Of a stretch of DNA of 64,000 bases, positions 1 to 9,927 are shown piece by piece; within the stretch, counting starts at the first letter, position 1, and every line of letters starts with the position of its first letter. The stretch is from the NCBI GenBank assembly GCA_002170165.1, contig NHFY01000062.1:1-64000 (forward strand). Direction: 5' to 3'. Source of the stretch: Flavobacteriales bacterium TMED123 (lineage in GTDB: Bacteria > Bacteroidota > Bacteroidia > Flavobacteriales > BACL11). The position numbers and the translations under genes are program-made. The notes beneath the pieces are model-generated. The model had not been told where the DNA came from and made no database searches. It saw only the letters and a list, made by a program, of their open reading frames with translations.

Positions 1-60
1 CAACCTCTACTCTACTTATTCGATGATGGAACAGTAGAGAAAAGAATAACAATAGATTAA
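1..60 (+). CDS. 3' end of an unidentified protein (partial)
   Basis: An open frame enters from the left edge and stops with TAA at 58-60; the last 19 codons read ...LYLFDDGTVEKRITID. The piece is too short to assign a family. A possible secreted protein gene starts two bases after its stop, so the two are probably co-transcribed. The frame is uninterrupted, but 19 codons alone do not prove coding. Confidence 0.5.
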   Translation, partial: QPLLYLFDDGTVEKRITID

Positions 61-62
61 CA

Positions 63-284
63 ATGAAAAGAATACTACTTATATTACTTTGTTTGCCTAT
101 GATTGGGTTTGGGCAAATACAATATAAACTAGATAGCATTAAAGTATATTTTGATGGCACATCAACTCTAGAGTATATAAACGCTATATCTAAACTACTT
201 CCTTATTCAATTGGAAAGATAAAGCCTTATGAAGATGTTGAGGAGATAGAGCCTATTAGCATTAACATTATTTGTAGATACTAA
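63..284 (+). CDS. Small secreted protein of unknown function
   Basis: A 73-residue protein with a clear signal peptide: KR, then a hydrophobic stretch, ending near FGQ at residues 16-18, the usual Bacteroidota signal peptidase I context. The mature part would be only about 55 residues, has no recognisable domain and ends in CRY. It starts two bases after the preceding stop, so it looks like the last gene of an operon. It may be a truncated remnant of a longer secreted protein. No function can be given. Confidence 0.45.
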   Translation: MKRILLILLCLPMIGFGQIQYKLDSIKVYFDGTSTLEYINAISKLLPYSIGKIKPYEDVEEIEPISINIICRY

Positions 285-338
285 AGAAGAGGAATAAAGC
301 TATGTATTCGCTCTAAACCGACAACAAATATGACAACA

Positions 339-380
339 TAAAAAAGAAAACCCTTGTAAATTATTGATATACAAAGGTTT
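339..380 (-). terminator. Intrinsic terminator downstream of tRNA-Ser
   Basis: The arms 348-358 and 370-380 pair with one mismatch (AAACC...TTGTA with TACAA...GGTTT). On the minus strand the hairpin is followed by a T-rich run from the A-rich stretch at 339-347. It lies just after the 3' end of the tRNA gene. Confidence 0.65.
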
Positions 381-394
381 CTTGGTTTAGTATG

Positions 395-481
395 CGGTGA
401 GGAAGGGATTCGAACCCCCGAAACAGTTTCCCGTTTACACGCTTTCCAAGCGTGCGCCTTAAGCCACTCGGCCACCTCACC
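395..481 (-). tRNA. tRNA-Ser (anticodon GGA)
   Basis: The minus strand reads GGTGAGG at the 5' end and CCTCACC at the 3' end, a perfect seven-base-pair acceptor stem, followed by discriminator G. The anticodon stem-loop reads CGCTTGGAAAGCG with anticodon GGA, which decodes UCC/UCU serine. A long variable arm (GTTTCCCGTTTAC region) and the T loop GTTCGAATC are visible. The 87-base length fits a type II tRNA. The CCA end is not fully encoded. Confidence 0.95.
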
Positions 482-524
482 AAAAATTTTTGCAAAATTA
501 TCAAAAAATTGTTGTTGGACTTCT

Positions 525-1301
525 TTAAAAAATCTTAAATAAATTATTAGCGTTTTGTGTGCTAATAGTCGCAACTTCTTCTAAGTGAAGGTTCTTTATT
601 TCAGCTAGTTTTTCAGCAATATTAAGTATGTATTTGCTTTCATTTCTTTTTCCTCTAAATGGGGCAGGCGCTAAATAAGGAGAGTCCGTTTCCAATATAA
701 GATGTCTCAAATTGATTTGTTCAATCATTTTATCCAATCCAGCATTTTTGAAAGTGAGTACTCCTCCTATTCCTAAATAAAAATTTTCCAAATCAATAAT
801 TCTTTTAGCATCTTCCTTACTTCCAGTAAAGCAATGAAACACGCCACTTAAAGTTTCATCATTCAATTCTTCTACAATTTCAATGGCTTCATTAAAAGAT
901 TCTCGCACATGAATAACAATGGGCAATTTGTGTTGTTTGGCTAACTGAATTTGAAAGGCAAAGGCAGCTTTTTGAATATCTAAAGTTGTTTTGTCCCAAT
1001 ACAGATCCAAGCCAATTTCCCCTACTGCAACAAATTTTTCTTTTTCAAGCATCTGCTGCACATGTGAAAGCTGTTTTTGCATGGATTCTTTTTTTACCTC
1101 ACAAGGATGTAAACCCATCATAGGAAAGCAATTATTTGGGTATTTTTTACACAACTTTATCATAGGAGTGGTAGTTTCTGAGCTGATATTAGGAAGCAAC
1201 ATTTTATTAACACCATTAGCAATTGCATGCTCAATTACATTGTCAATGTCCTTTTCAAATTGCTTTAAAAAAAGATGTGTATGTGTATCAATGAAATTCA
1301 T
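525..1301 (-). CDS. tatD: TatD family metal-dependent hydrolase (DNase)
   Basis: The 258-residue length is normal for TatD/YcfH. The N-terminal DTHTHLF supplies the metal-binding His7 and His9. VGEIGLD carries the metal-bridging glutamate, HVRES and HCFTG carry further metal and catalytic histidines, and ETDSPYL holds the C-terminal aspartate. All hallmarks of the amidohydrolase fold are present. The family includes cytosolic 3'-5' exonucleases active on DNA and RNA. It is divergent from the GT9 gene across only 38 bases, and its -7 box ends five bases before ATG, so the mRNA may be leaderless. The substrate is not fixed by sequence. Confidence 0.93.
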   Translation of the reverse strand: MNFIDTHTHLFLKQFEKDIDNVIEHAIANGVNKMLLPNISSETTTPMIKLCKKYPNNCFPMMGLHPCEVKKESMQKQLSHVQQMLEKEKFVAVGEIGLDLYWDKTTLDIQKAAFAFQIQLAKQHKLPIVIHVRESFNEAIEIVEELNDETLSGVFHCFTGSKEDAKRIIDLENFYLGIGGVLTFKNAGLDKMIEQINLRHLILETDSPYLAPAPFRGKRNESKYILNIAEKLAEIKNLHLEEVATISTQNANNLFKIF

Positions 1302-1306
1302 ATCCG

Positions 1307-1314
1307 CAAAATTA
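1307..1314 (-). promoter_or_regulatory. -7 box of tatD
   Basis: The minus strand reads TAATTTTG, matching the Bacteroidota -7 consensus TAnnTTTG. It ends five bases before the tatD ATG, so transcription would start at or next to the start codon. No good TTTG -33 element is visible. Confidence 0.5.
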
Positions 1315-1339
1315 GAATAAAATAATTAGTTTTACGCCT

Positions 1340-2290
1340 ATGCAAAAGCGCTTAAAAATATTAGTTGTTCGTTTTTCTTCCATTGGCGATATTGTACTCA
1401 CTACTCCAGTTATTAGGGTATTGAAAAAGCAAGTAAATGCTGAGGTGCACTTCCTTAGCTTTTCAAAATATGCTACTATAATATCAGTCAATCCTAATAT
1501 TGATAAGTTGCATACCATTGAAAAAAATATCAATGAGATTGTTGATGTATTAAAAAAGGAAAAATTTGATTTACTTGTTGATTTGCACCATAATATCCGT
1601 ACCCAGCTTTTGAAAAGTAAATTGCAAATTCCAGCAAAAAGTTTTAGTAAATTGAATTTACAAAAATGGTTGATGACAACTTTCAAAATCAATATGCTGC
1701 CCAGTACCCATATAGTAGATCGGTATTTAGATACTGTTAAACATTTAGGAGTAAGCAATGATAATTTAGGCTTGGAATTTTTTCTAAGCGATAAAGATGA
1801 GGTAGAAAACTTGCCATCTGAATATGTTGTTTTTGCTATTGGAGGAAGGCATAACACCAAAAAATTACCAAACGAAAAGATAATCTCTATTTGTAAAAAT
1901 ACAAATCAGCACATCATACTGATTGGAGGGAAAGAAGATTCTAAAAATGGGCAGGAGATAGTATCAGCAACAAAAAATACCGAAAATACTTGTGGAAAAT
2001 ATAGTATTGGGCAGTCGGCTTTTATTATAAAAAATGCAAAACAAGTCATCACTCACGATACTGGAATGATGCACATTGCTGCTGCATTTCAAAAGAAAAT
2101 TCATTCGATTTGGGGCAATACGATTCCGGATTTTGGTATGAGTCCATATTTACCAAATCCTGATTCTAAAATAATAGAAGTGAAAAATTTAAGTTGCAGA
2201 CCGTGTACAAAAATTGGATTTCAAAAGTGTCCAAAAGGACACTTTAACTGTATGAATAAAATTGATGAAAATCTATTCTTGGACGAATAG
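1340..2290 (+). CDS. Glycosyltransferase family 9 (LPS heptosyltransferase-like)
   Basis: A 316-residue GT-B protein of the ADP-heptose:LPS heptosyltransferase family. The N terminus has the family start (ILVVRFSSIGDIVLTTPVIR). The C-terminal half holds the donor-site pattern: a GG loop (FAIGGRHNTKKLP), ILIGGKED, and ITHDTGMMHIAAA, whose D-T/S-G-x-x-H is diagnostic. It probably adds a sugar to lipid A-core in the cytoplasm. kdsB, another core-LPS gene, is 1.5 kb away on the other strand. The cysteines near the end (SCRPC, FQKCPKGHFNC) are also common in Bacteroidota members. The acceptor is unknown. Its 3' end overlaps the convergent thioesterase gene by 18 bases. Confidence 0.88.
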   Translation: MQKRLKILVVRFSSIGDIVLTTPVIRVLKKQVNAEVHFLSFSKYATIISVNPNIDKLHTIEKNINEIVDVLKKEKFDLLVDLHHNIRTQLLKSKLQIPAKSFSKLNLQKWLMTTFKINMLPSTHIVDRYLDTVKHLGVSNDNLGLEFFLSDKDEVENLPSEYVVFAIGGRHNTKKLPNEKIISICKNTNQHIILIGGKEDSKNGQEIVSATKNTENTCGKYSIGQSAFIIKNAKQVITHDTGMMHIAAAFQKKIHSIWGNTIPDFGMSPYLPNPDSKIIEVKNLSCRPCTKIGFQKCPKGHFNCMNKIDENLFLDE

Positions 2291-2791
2291 CGCTTTTAAT
2301 TCTGAGGCATCATTTGCCTTTAATTTTCCAGCCAAAATAAGTGAAAGCTGTCTTCTTCTTAGTGCCCCATCATACCGTTTTTGCTGTAAGTCGGTTTCAG
2401 GATTTACTGCTGGTACTTTTGATGGTTTCCCCATGCTATCAACTGCAACAAAGGTGTAAATAGCTTCATTGCATTTTGTTTTCTCTCCGGATAAGCTATC
2501 TTCAATCCACACATCAATAAAAATCTCCATTGATGAGGTAAAGGCACGAGAAATGTTGGCTTCCAAAGTAACAATACTTCCTCTTGGAATAGGATGCTCA
2601 AAAGAAACATTGTTAACTGAAGCAGTAACGCATGTACGATTGCAATGTCTGTGAGCGGTAATTGCCGCTGCAATATCCATCCAATGCAACAAGCGTCCTC
2701 CCATCAAATTATTCAAATTATTTGTGTCGTTAGGCAGCACAATCTCAGTGAGTGTTGCTCTACTTTGCTTAGGGGTTTTAGCTTTCATCAT
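2273..2791 (-). CDS. Acyl-CoA thioesterase, hotdog fold (YciA/ACOT type)
   Basis: A 172-residue single-hotdog protein. LMGGRLLHWMDIAAAITAHRH is the hotdog helix with the conserved acidic residue (Asp in HWMD) used in thioester hydrolysis; CNRTCVTASVNNVSFEHPIPRGS follows the usual YciA/ACOT pattern. It should hydrolyse acyl-CoA in the cytosol. Chain-length preference cannot be read. It starts right after the HU/SPOR gene stop and is probably co-transcribed with it. The C-terminal tail (about residues 130-172) extends past the core fold and is basic. Confidence 0.88.
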   Translation of the reverse strand: MMKAKTPKQSRATLTEIVLPNDTNNLNNLMGGRLLHWMDIAAAITAHRHCNRTCVTASVNNVSFEHPIPRGSIVTLEANISRAFTSSMEIFIDVWIEDSLSGEKTKCNEAIYTFVAVDSMGKPSKVPAVNPETDLQQKRYDGALRRRQLSLILAGKLKANDASELKALFVQE

Positions 2792-3736
2792 TTACTTAGT
2801 AAGTAGCCAAGCTGAGTTGTTTTCTTTTCTGATTTCAGCCAAAGCCAGAAGAGCATCTTCTTTATTTGAGAATGAATTATAAGATACGCGCATCAAATTA
2901 CCACCCTCTAAAATGCTGGCATTATAATTCCATCTTTTTAGTTTTTGCAAAAGTTTGTTTGCATTTTTTTGTTCTGCAAAAGCACCTGCAATAATATAAT
3001 AAGCGTGGTGCTGTGGAATGACTGGATTGACTATTTCTTCTGCTTCTATAGGTTGAATAATTTCTACAACTGGCGCTTCAGTAGTTATTTCAATTTGCTC
3101 AACTACAACTTCAGTTTTTTTCGTATTGTTAAATGGATTCAAATTTGCCATCTGCCCATAAATAGTATTGATTTTTTCTTCTTGTGTAATACCAATTAAT
3201 GAAAGCCCTACAAGTGGAATAAAAATAGCAGCTGCTCTTGTGAGGGTCTTGGTAAAATCTTTCTCTTTTATAGTTTTCACAACTCCTTTTTCCCCATCTT
3301 TTATAGTGCGCTCTAACTTTTTGTTTTTAAGATTGGCTTGCATACCAAAAGAAGCCAGATTATAATTATAACTATTGTCTTGCATAAAGGAAATGTTTCC
3401 TTCTTTTCCTTTACTAAAAGTGCCGATTTTTTGCAGTTTGAAAGCACTTCTTTCTACCAACTCATTTTGTATTTTTTGAACAAATTCTTCAATTAAAATA
3501 CTGACCTCATACAAATCTATTCCTTCCTCTTTTGTAATATGAGTAGCTAATAGCCCATCATTTTCAGAAAGATTTTTATTGAATAAAAGGACCTTGCTTG
3601 GCGGATAAATAATGCCTAAGACAGGATGAATATAAGCTGACTTTTTTTTGCCCACAAAACCTCCAAATCCTGGTATAATTACACAATCGTGCAAATAAAG
3701 TAAGTGGGAAATATAGTGCGCTATTGGTTGTTTCAT
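2792..3736 (-). CDS. HU-CCDC81 and SPOR domain membrane protein
   Basis: A 314-residue protein. Residues about 1-60 (HYISHLLYLHDCVIIPGFGGFVG) and 60-125 match the two HU-like domains called CCDC81-like in Bacteroidota. A single hydrophobic segment (AAAIFIPLVGLSLIGI, about 170-185) crosses the inner membrane. An acidic, proline-rich linker leads to a SPOR domain (about 245-314, AYYIIAGAFAEQKNANKLL). SPOR domains bind denuded septal peptidoglycan. The HU part would be cytoplasmic and the SPOR part periplasmic, so the protein could tie DNA or another partner to the division site. That role is inference; the architecture is well supported. Confidence 0.85.
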   Translation of the reverse strand: MKQPIAHYISHLLYLHDCVIIPGFGGFVGKKKSAYIHPVLGIIYPPSKVLLFNKNLSENDGLLATHITKEEGIDLYEVSILIEEFVQKIQNELVERSAFKLQKIGTFSKGKEGNISFMQDNSYNYNLASFGMQANLKNKKLERTIKDGEKGVVKTIKEKDFTKTLTRAAAIFIPLVGLSLIGITQEEKINTIYGQMANLNPFNNTKKTEVVVEQIEITTEAPVVEIIQPIEAEEIVNPVIPQHHAYYIIAGAFAEQKNANKLLQKLKRWNYNASILEGGNLMRVSYNSFSNKEDALLALAEIRKENNSAWLLTK

Positions 3737-3764
3737 TTGAAATGCTAAATTACTTAAAATAATT

Positions 3765-4493
3765 TTACAATTTTAATTTTTCAATATCTTTTGGTACATC
3801 TACTGATATACTTTCAAACGTGGTAATACCTACTTTTATTTTATAGCCATTTTCAAGCCATCTTAACTGCTCCAATCTTTCGCTAAGCTCTCTTTTTGTA
3901 GGTTCTAATTCGCAAATCTTTTCTAATGCTTTGGGACTATAACCATATATGCCTATGTGTTTGTAAAATTTATTAACGACAAACCATTTTTTTACATCAA
4001 AACTCTTTGGTTGAGTGGTAGCTAGGCGACTAAAATTTAATGCAAAATTATTCTTATCAAACATTACTTTCACTATGTTCTCATCGAATAACTGCTCAGC
4101 TGTTTTTATTTGTTTAGCAAGAGTCGCAATAGCAGTATTTTTATCTAAAAAACAATCAGCTAGCTGACTAATTTGCTCAGGGTTTATGAAAGGCTCATCA
4201 CCTTGAATATTAATTATAACATCAAATTTTTTTTTCAAATGCTTAAAAAGAGCATAACATCTTTCCGTTCCAGAATTATACTGTCCTGTCATTATTACAT
4301 TACCTCCAAAACTTCTGACCTTAGAAAAAATCCTGTTATCATCAGTAGCTATATAAAGTTCGGAAAGTAAGTTACATTTTTTTGCCTGATTATAGACCCT
4401 TTCAATCATGCTTTTTCCTCCAATATCTACTAATGGTTTTCCTGGAAATCGCAATGAGTTGTACCTAGCAGGAATGATTCCTAAAACATGCAT
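3765..4493 (-). CDS. kdsB: 3-deoxy-manno-octulosonate cytidylyltransferase
   Basis: The 242-residue length is normal. The CTP-binding N terminus IPARYNSLRFPGKPL is diagnostic for KdsB. Other landmarks are ATDD, the VIMT segment before GTERC, and NIQGDEPFI with the metal-binding acidic pair. It makes CMP-Kdo, the activated donor for lipid A-core synthesis, in the cytoplasm. Three bases separate it from the TonB receptor gene upstream, which suggests co-transcription, although the functions are not obviously linked. Confidence 0.95.
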   Translation of the reverse strand: MHVLGIIPARYNSLRFPGKPLVDIGGKSMIERVYNQAKKCNLLSELYIATDDNRIFSKVRSFGGNVIMTGQYNSGTERCYALFKHLKKKFDVIINIQGDEPFINPEQISQLADCFLDKNTAIATLAKQIKTAEQLFDENIVKVMFDKNNFALNFSRLATTQPKSFDVKKWFVVNKFYKHIGIYGYSPKALEKICELEPTKRELSERLEQLRWLENGYKIKVGITTFESISVDVPKDIEKLKL

Positions 4494-4496
4494 TTA

Positions 4497-6890
4497 TTAT
4501 AACTTTACACTTAATTGAAAAGCAAATGTCCTTTGTATCTCCATATCTGCTGGTCTAGACATATATTCTCTGTTTAACATATTATTAATAATTATCCCTA
4601 GCCGAATTTTGTCATTAAGACTGTATCCAGCTCTCATATCAATAATAAAATCCCCATGTTTAAATTTTTCTCTAGCTTCGTTTATTCCCGGAATCCCATC
4701 AAAAGTTCCTGGAATCCCATTGTTAATTAAATCTTCTGTAAAGATTTTGTCTATATTACTCATAAAGCTATTATATCTAAAACTCCCTCCTAGGGATATT
4801 TTTTTGTAAACGATTTCTAAATCTAATTTTGCAATATGATTATATCGATATTTAAGTACTGTGGAATCAGAACTACTATTATTATATGTTATAGATTGGT
4901 CATAGGCCTCCCCATGACTATATCCATATGCATATACTTCATTAGGTGAAAGAGACTTATGATTCATGTACGTGTATCCGCCAAGAAGATTAATTTTTAT
5001 TTCTTCAGATATTTTTCCTTGCCCATTCAAGCTTAGTTCTATACCTGAGATTTGTGTTTCCCCTACATTTACTGATTTAAATCCGAATCCTACAAGAGGA
5101 TCAGTGGTAGGGTTTCCCCATGGACCTAAAGTAAATTCCATCATATCATCATATTGCATTAAGAATCCTGCAACATCTATATATCCTAACCAATTTCCAA
5201 ATCTTACCCCCTGTTTCATTCCTATTTCTGCACTCCATCCGCTTTCAGGTTTAAGATTGGGGTTTGGGTATATTTCAAGTCCAGATTGATTAGTAGAAAT
5301 AAATAATTCAGCCATTGATGGAAAGCGATAACCTTGACCCCAAGAGGATCTAATATATGTATATTCTGCGAGTTGATAATTTAATCCTGTTCTAAAAACA
5401 GGTTTTGCTGCAGCAATATGATTAATTGTGTCTCCATCTAGCAAATGATCTGTTTCAGAGTCAATACTATAGTATTCATATCTTGCCCCTAATGATATGT
5501 TTAATTTATCCCATTTTTTATCTAATTGCGTGTAAAAAGAGTGGTTTTTTCTTGTATTATTTCCTTGGAAGAGGTCAGAGCGAGCGTTAACAATTTCATT
5601 TGTAATACCACTAGTAATTCTTAAATTATATTTTTCTATATTTTTTTGCCATTGATAGTCAGCATAAAAAATTTCTGACTCATTATCTTGGTTATTATCT
5701 TTTTCATTTGTGCTGTTATCATTGACTACTTTTAAATATCTTGTTCTTAACGAATGACGGCTATTTCCTTTTCCATATGTTATAAAGGGGTCTATATTAT
5801 ATGTATCTCCACGGGTAGTTGTAATTTCATTGTTTAAAGGGATATATGCTTCTTCAAAGCTTTTCCAAATCATAACAGATCCAGTATGCTGAAATAAAAA
5901 ATTTCCATTAACACCATAATTAAGGCCGCTTATTTTTTTATTTCTCAACTTTAATCCAAAGTTAATTCTCTTTCTGTCTGTTATTTCTCCCATCCTATAT
6001 CCGTCATCTTTATATATATTTGCTCCTAGTGTAATGCCTAAATTACCTATTTTGTTCGCATGAAAAATTTCTGTCCCCTTAAATGCTCTTCTTTTTGCTC
6101 CATTCCAATTCAAGCTTTCTCTTTTTGGAAAGTCGATTAACCCGAAATGGGTATTGATCTTGGTATAGCCAGGCAATTTGTTTTTGCTAATGCTTTTTTG
6201 AGTAGGGAAAGCCGTTCTGATATTTATTATTCCATTAAGTGCAGAAGAACCATATAAAGCAGAAGAAGCTCCTTTTATTACTTCAATTTGATGAATGTTC
6301 TCAGTGGCAATCAGTTTCCATTGGACTTGTCCAGCATCTCCAGAAATAAGAGGCATATCATCAACCATCACTAACACTCTGGTTCCTGCTCCATAACTCC
6401 AACCACTCCCCCCTCTTATATTAGCTTGGCCATCTGTAATATTTACACCTGGCACTTGATCCATTGCAGTCTGAATATCAGTGGTATTTTTATTTTCTAT
6501 AAGTGTAGGTTTCAGTACTTCCATTGATACAGTAATCTCTTCCAATTTTTGCTCAAATTTTCCGGCAGAAACCACAACGGTTTTCAATTGCTCAGTAGAA
6601 GTTAGTAGCTTAACATCAATTGTTTTGTGATCTCCATTTTTAAGCGTGACATCTTTTATAAAATCTTTATAACCAATGTAACGGAAAGTAATTTGATGTG
6701 TTCCTGCCTCTAATTTTAGAGTGTATTTACCTAGTATATCAGTTGCAGTCCCACTTCCGTTTTCTGTGATAATATTTACGCCAATTAAATTTTCATAGCT
6801 TGCCTCATCCATCACAACTCCCGATATGGTTTGGGCATAATTTACAGAACAGATATAACAGCAAAGAAGAAATAAAGTGTAGTTTTTCAT
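4497..6890 (-). CDS. TonB-dependent outer membrane receptor
   Basis: A 797-residue protein. A signal peptide ends near NYAQ (residue 20). Next comes a carboxypeptidase regulatory-like beta domain (ISGVVMDEASYENLIGVNI..., about 21-105), the plug (about 120-230, with VPGVNITDGQANIRGGSGWSY and IEVIKGASSALYGSSALNG), then a long 22-strand-type barrel ending in FAFQLSVKL. It would import a siderophore, vitamin or similar ligand using TonB energy. No SusD partner or regulator lies next to it, so it does not look like a glycan utilisation locus. The substrate is unknown. kdsB follows after three bases. Confidence 0.92.
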   Translation of the reverse strand: MKNYTLFLLCCYICSVNYAQTISGVVMDEASYENLIGVNIITENGSGTATDILGKYTLKLEAGTHQITFRYIGYKDFIKDVTLKNGDHKTIDVKLLTSTEQLKTVVVSAGKFEQKLEEITVSMEVLKPTLIENKNTTDIQTAMDQVPGVNITDGQANIRGGSGWSYGAGTRVLVMVDDMPLISGDAGQVQWKLIATENIHQIEVIKGASSALYGSSALNGIINIRTAFPTQKSISKNKLPGYTKINTHFGLIDFPKRESLNWNGAKRRAFKGTEIFHANKIGNLGITLGANIYKDDGYRMGEITDRKRINFGLKLRNKKISGLNYGVNGNFLFQHTGSVMIWKSFEEAYIPLNNEITTTRGDTYNIDPFITYGKGNSRHSLRTRYLKVVNDNSTNEKDNNQDNESEIFYADYQWQKNIEKYNLRITSGITNEIVNARSDLFQGNNTRKNHSFYTQLDKKWDKLNISLGARYEYYSIDSETDHLLDGDTINHIAAAKPVFRTGLNYQLAEYTYIRSSWGQGYRFPSMAELFISTNQSGLEIYPNPNLKPESGWSAEIGMKQGVRFGNWLGYIDVAGFLMQYDDMMEFTLGPWGNPTTDPLVGFGFKSVNVGETQISGIELSLNGQGKISEEIKINLLGGYTYMNHKSLSPNEVYAYGYSHGEAYDQSITYNNSSSDSTVLKYRYNHIAKLDLEIVYKKISLGGSFRYNSFMSNIDKIFTEDLINNGIPGTFDGIPGINEAREKFKHGDFIIDMRAGYSLNDKIRLGIIINNMLNREYMSRPADMEIQRTFAFQLSVKL

Positions 6891-6965
6891 ATATTTCCCA
6901 AAAAAGTTTTCGCAAGATAAAAAAAATAGGACACCTTAAAAGTGAGCAATACTAAAAGATTTTAA

Positions 6966-7124
6966 ATGGTGCTATCATTACTTCCTAGGGTTGGAGATTT
7001 GATTGGAAAAAAATTGGTAGCCTATTGTGGTATTGCAGGAGCAGTATTTTCAGAAAGCGTAAAAACACTGAATAAAATTCTTCGAGTAGGTAGCTTACTG
7101 AAATCAAAACCAATTCTAAAGTAA
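6966..7124 (+). CDS. Short open frame, possible gene fossil
   Basis: A 52-codon frame in the 330-base gap between the TonB receptor and gdhA. A stop codon directly precedes its ATG. Residues 14-26 (IGKKLVAYCGIAG) weakly recall the 'KKLASYCGVAP' region of IS110-family transposases, but the rest does not match and there are no inverted repeats. No promoter is visible ahead of it. It could be a degraded transposase remnant or a chance frame. The rest of the gap holds only the gdhA promoter region. Confidence 0.2.
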   Translation: MVLSLLPRVGDLIGKKLVAYCGIAGAVFSESVKTLNKILRVGSLLKSKPILK

Positions 7125-7170
7125 TCGGTACTTTTATTTTTAAAAAAATACACACTTTATAAAAATACTA

Positions 7171-7178
7171 TACATTTG
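7171..7178 (+). promoter_or_regulatory. -7 box of gdhA
   Basis: TACATTTG matches TAnnTTTG. It lies 42 bases before the gdhA ATG. A CTTTAT at 7155-7160 is a weak -33 candidate. Confidence 0.55.
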
Positions 7179-7208
7179 TCTAAAATTCAGAAATCAAATT
7201 TTTAATAA

Positions 7209-8555
<1,347 letters not shown>

Positions 8556-8590
8556 TTCAGATAATTAGATTTTAGTATTCTTATAATATG

Positions 8591-8616
8591 AAGGAGGCTT
8601 TTGCCTCCTTTTTTTA
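8591..8616 (+). terminator. Intrinsic terminator after gdhA
   Basis: A perfect eight-base-pair stem (AAGGAGGC / GCCTCCTT) with a TTTT loop is followed by a T run. The TTTG crossing the loop (8600-8603) is 19 bases before the kbl -7 box, so it may double as the -33 element of the next gene. Confidence 0.9.
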
Positions 8617-8630
8617 TTTGTGTACTTTTG
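8600..8630 (+). promoter_or_regulatory. Promoter of kbl, overlapping the gdhA terminator
   Basis: The -7 box TACTTTTG (8623-8630) and TTTG at 8600-8603 with a 19-base spacer match the Bacteroidota TTTG/TAnnTTTG promoter. The -33 element sits in the loop of the gdhA terminator. The -7 box overlaps an upstream in-frame ATG (8620), which therefore cannot be the translation start. Confidence 0.65.
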
Positions 8631-8652
8631 TTACTCCAAAATTTTCAAAATT

Positions 8653-9843
8653 ATGTACGGTAAATTACAACAACAATTACAAAAGGAATTAAATAATATA
8701 AAAGAAGAAGGCTTATACAAAGATGAAAGGCTGATTATGAATCCTCAAGGAACACTAATTAAAGTAAGTACAGGTGAGGAAGTACTGAATTTTTGTGCCA
8801 ACAACTATTTAGGTTTGTCTTCTCACCATGAAGTAATTCAAGCGGCAAAAGACACTCTAGACACACATGGTTATGGTATGTCTTCCGTGCGTTTTATTTG
8901 TGGTACGCAAGATATTCATAAAGATTTGGAACAGAAGATTTCCCACTTTTTAGGAACAGAAGATACCATATTGTATGCAGCAGCATTTGATGCAAATGGA
9001 GGTGTTTTTGAACCTCTTTTTAATGAAGAAGATGCTATTATTTCTGATGAATTGAATCATGCATCTATTATTGATGGAGTTCGTTTATGTAAGGCAAAAA
9101 GGTTCCGCTACAAAAATAACGATATGAAAAGCTTGGAAGAGCAGTTAAAATTATCTCAAGAGCAAAGAAACAGAATTATTGTAACAGATGGAGTTTTCTC
9201 TATGGATGGATATTTAGCACAATTAGATAAAATTTGTGATTTGGCTGAGAAGTATGATGCTTTAGTTATGGTAGATGATTCCCACTCTACAGGTTTTGTG
9301 GGAAAAACAGGAAGAGGTACGCACGAGCATTGTAATGTGATGGATAGAGTAGATATTATCACTTCAACTTTAGGCAAAGCATTGGGTGGGGCTATGGGAG
9401 GATTTACTTCTGGCCGAAAAGAAATCATAGATATGTTAAGACAAAGATCTCGTCCGTATTTATTCTCAAATTCTTTAGCTCCTTCAATTGTTGGGGCGGC
9501 ATCAAAAGTGATTGATTTGCTTTCAGATTCTACTCATTTAAAAGATAAATTAGAAGAAAATACTCAATATTTCAGAGCAAAAATGACAGGTGCAGGTTTT
9601 GATATTCCAGATGGAGTACATCCTATTACTCCTATCATGTTGTATGATGCTAAATTAGCTCAGCAGATGTCCAATAAATTATTGGATGAAGGGATATATG
9701 TAATCGGCTTCTTTTTCCCAGTTGTACCAAAAGGAAAAGCGAGAATTAGGGTGCAAATTTCTGCAGCACATTCCCAAGTAGACTTAGATAGGGCAATAAA
9801 TGCTTTTGTTAAGGTAGGAAAAGTGCTTAAAATAATTCAATAA
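8653..9843 (+). CDS. kbl: Glycine C-acetyltransferase (2-amino-3-ketobutyrate CoA ligase)
   Basis: A 396-residue PLP enzyme of the alpha-oxoamine synthase family. [13 protein letters not shown] and [21 protein letters not shown] are Kbl landmarks, [11 protein letters not shown] holds the PLP-ring aspartate and histidine, and [14 protein letters not shown] holds the Schiff-base lysine. It converts 2-amino-3-oxobutyrate plus CoA to glycine and acetyl-CoA in threonine breakdown. The start at 8653 is chosen because a frame from 8620 would begin inside the promoter. No threonine dehydrogenase gene is adjacent. Serine palmitoyltransferase is a related alternative, but the motifs favour Kbl. Confidence 0.93.
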   Translation: MYGKLQQQLQKELNNIKEEGLYKDERLIMNPQGTLIKVSTGEEVLNFCANNYLGLSSHHEVIQAAKDTLDTHGYGMSSVRFICGTQDIHKDLEQKISHFLGTEDTILYAAAFDANGGVFEPLFNEEDAIISDELNHASIIDGVRLCKAKRFRYKNNDMKSLEEQLKLSQEQRNRIIVTDGVFSMDGYLAQLDKICDLAEKYDALVMVDDSHSTGFVGKTGRGTHEHCNVMDRVDIITSTLGKALGGAMGGFTSGRKEIIDMLRQRSRPYLFSNSLAPSIVGAASKVIDLLSDSTHLKDKLEENTQYFRAKMTGAGFDIPDGVHPITPIMLYDAKLAQQMSNKLLDEGIYVIGFFFPVVPKGKARIRVQISAAHSQVDLDRAINAFVKVGKVLKIIQ

Positions 9844-9860
9844 TTTCTGCTTCATGTTTT

Positions 9861-9892
9861 TTTGTTGTATATGAAAAATAATTGTAAATTTG
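9861..9892 (+). promoter_or_regulatory. Promoter of the rplM-rpsI-rpsB-tsf operon
   Basis: TTTG at 9861-9864, a 20-base spacer and TAAATTTG at 9885-9892 form the best full match to the Bacteroidota promoter in the window. The leader to the GTG start of rplM is about 30 bases. Confidence 0.8.
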
Positions 9893-9927
9893 CAGCCCTT
9901 AAAAATTAGGAATAAAAAAATAAAATT

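Noticed and set aside
281-574. 97-codon minus-strand frame across the tRNA-Ser gene
   Set aside because: The middle of its product is the translation of the tRNA itself, a known artefact; it is not a protein gene.
1312-1860. 182-codon minus-strand frame within the GT9 gene
   Set aside because: The GT9 frame carries all family motifs; the antisense product resembles nothing and has no promoter.
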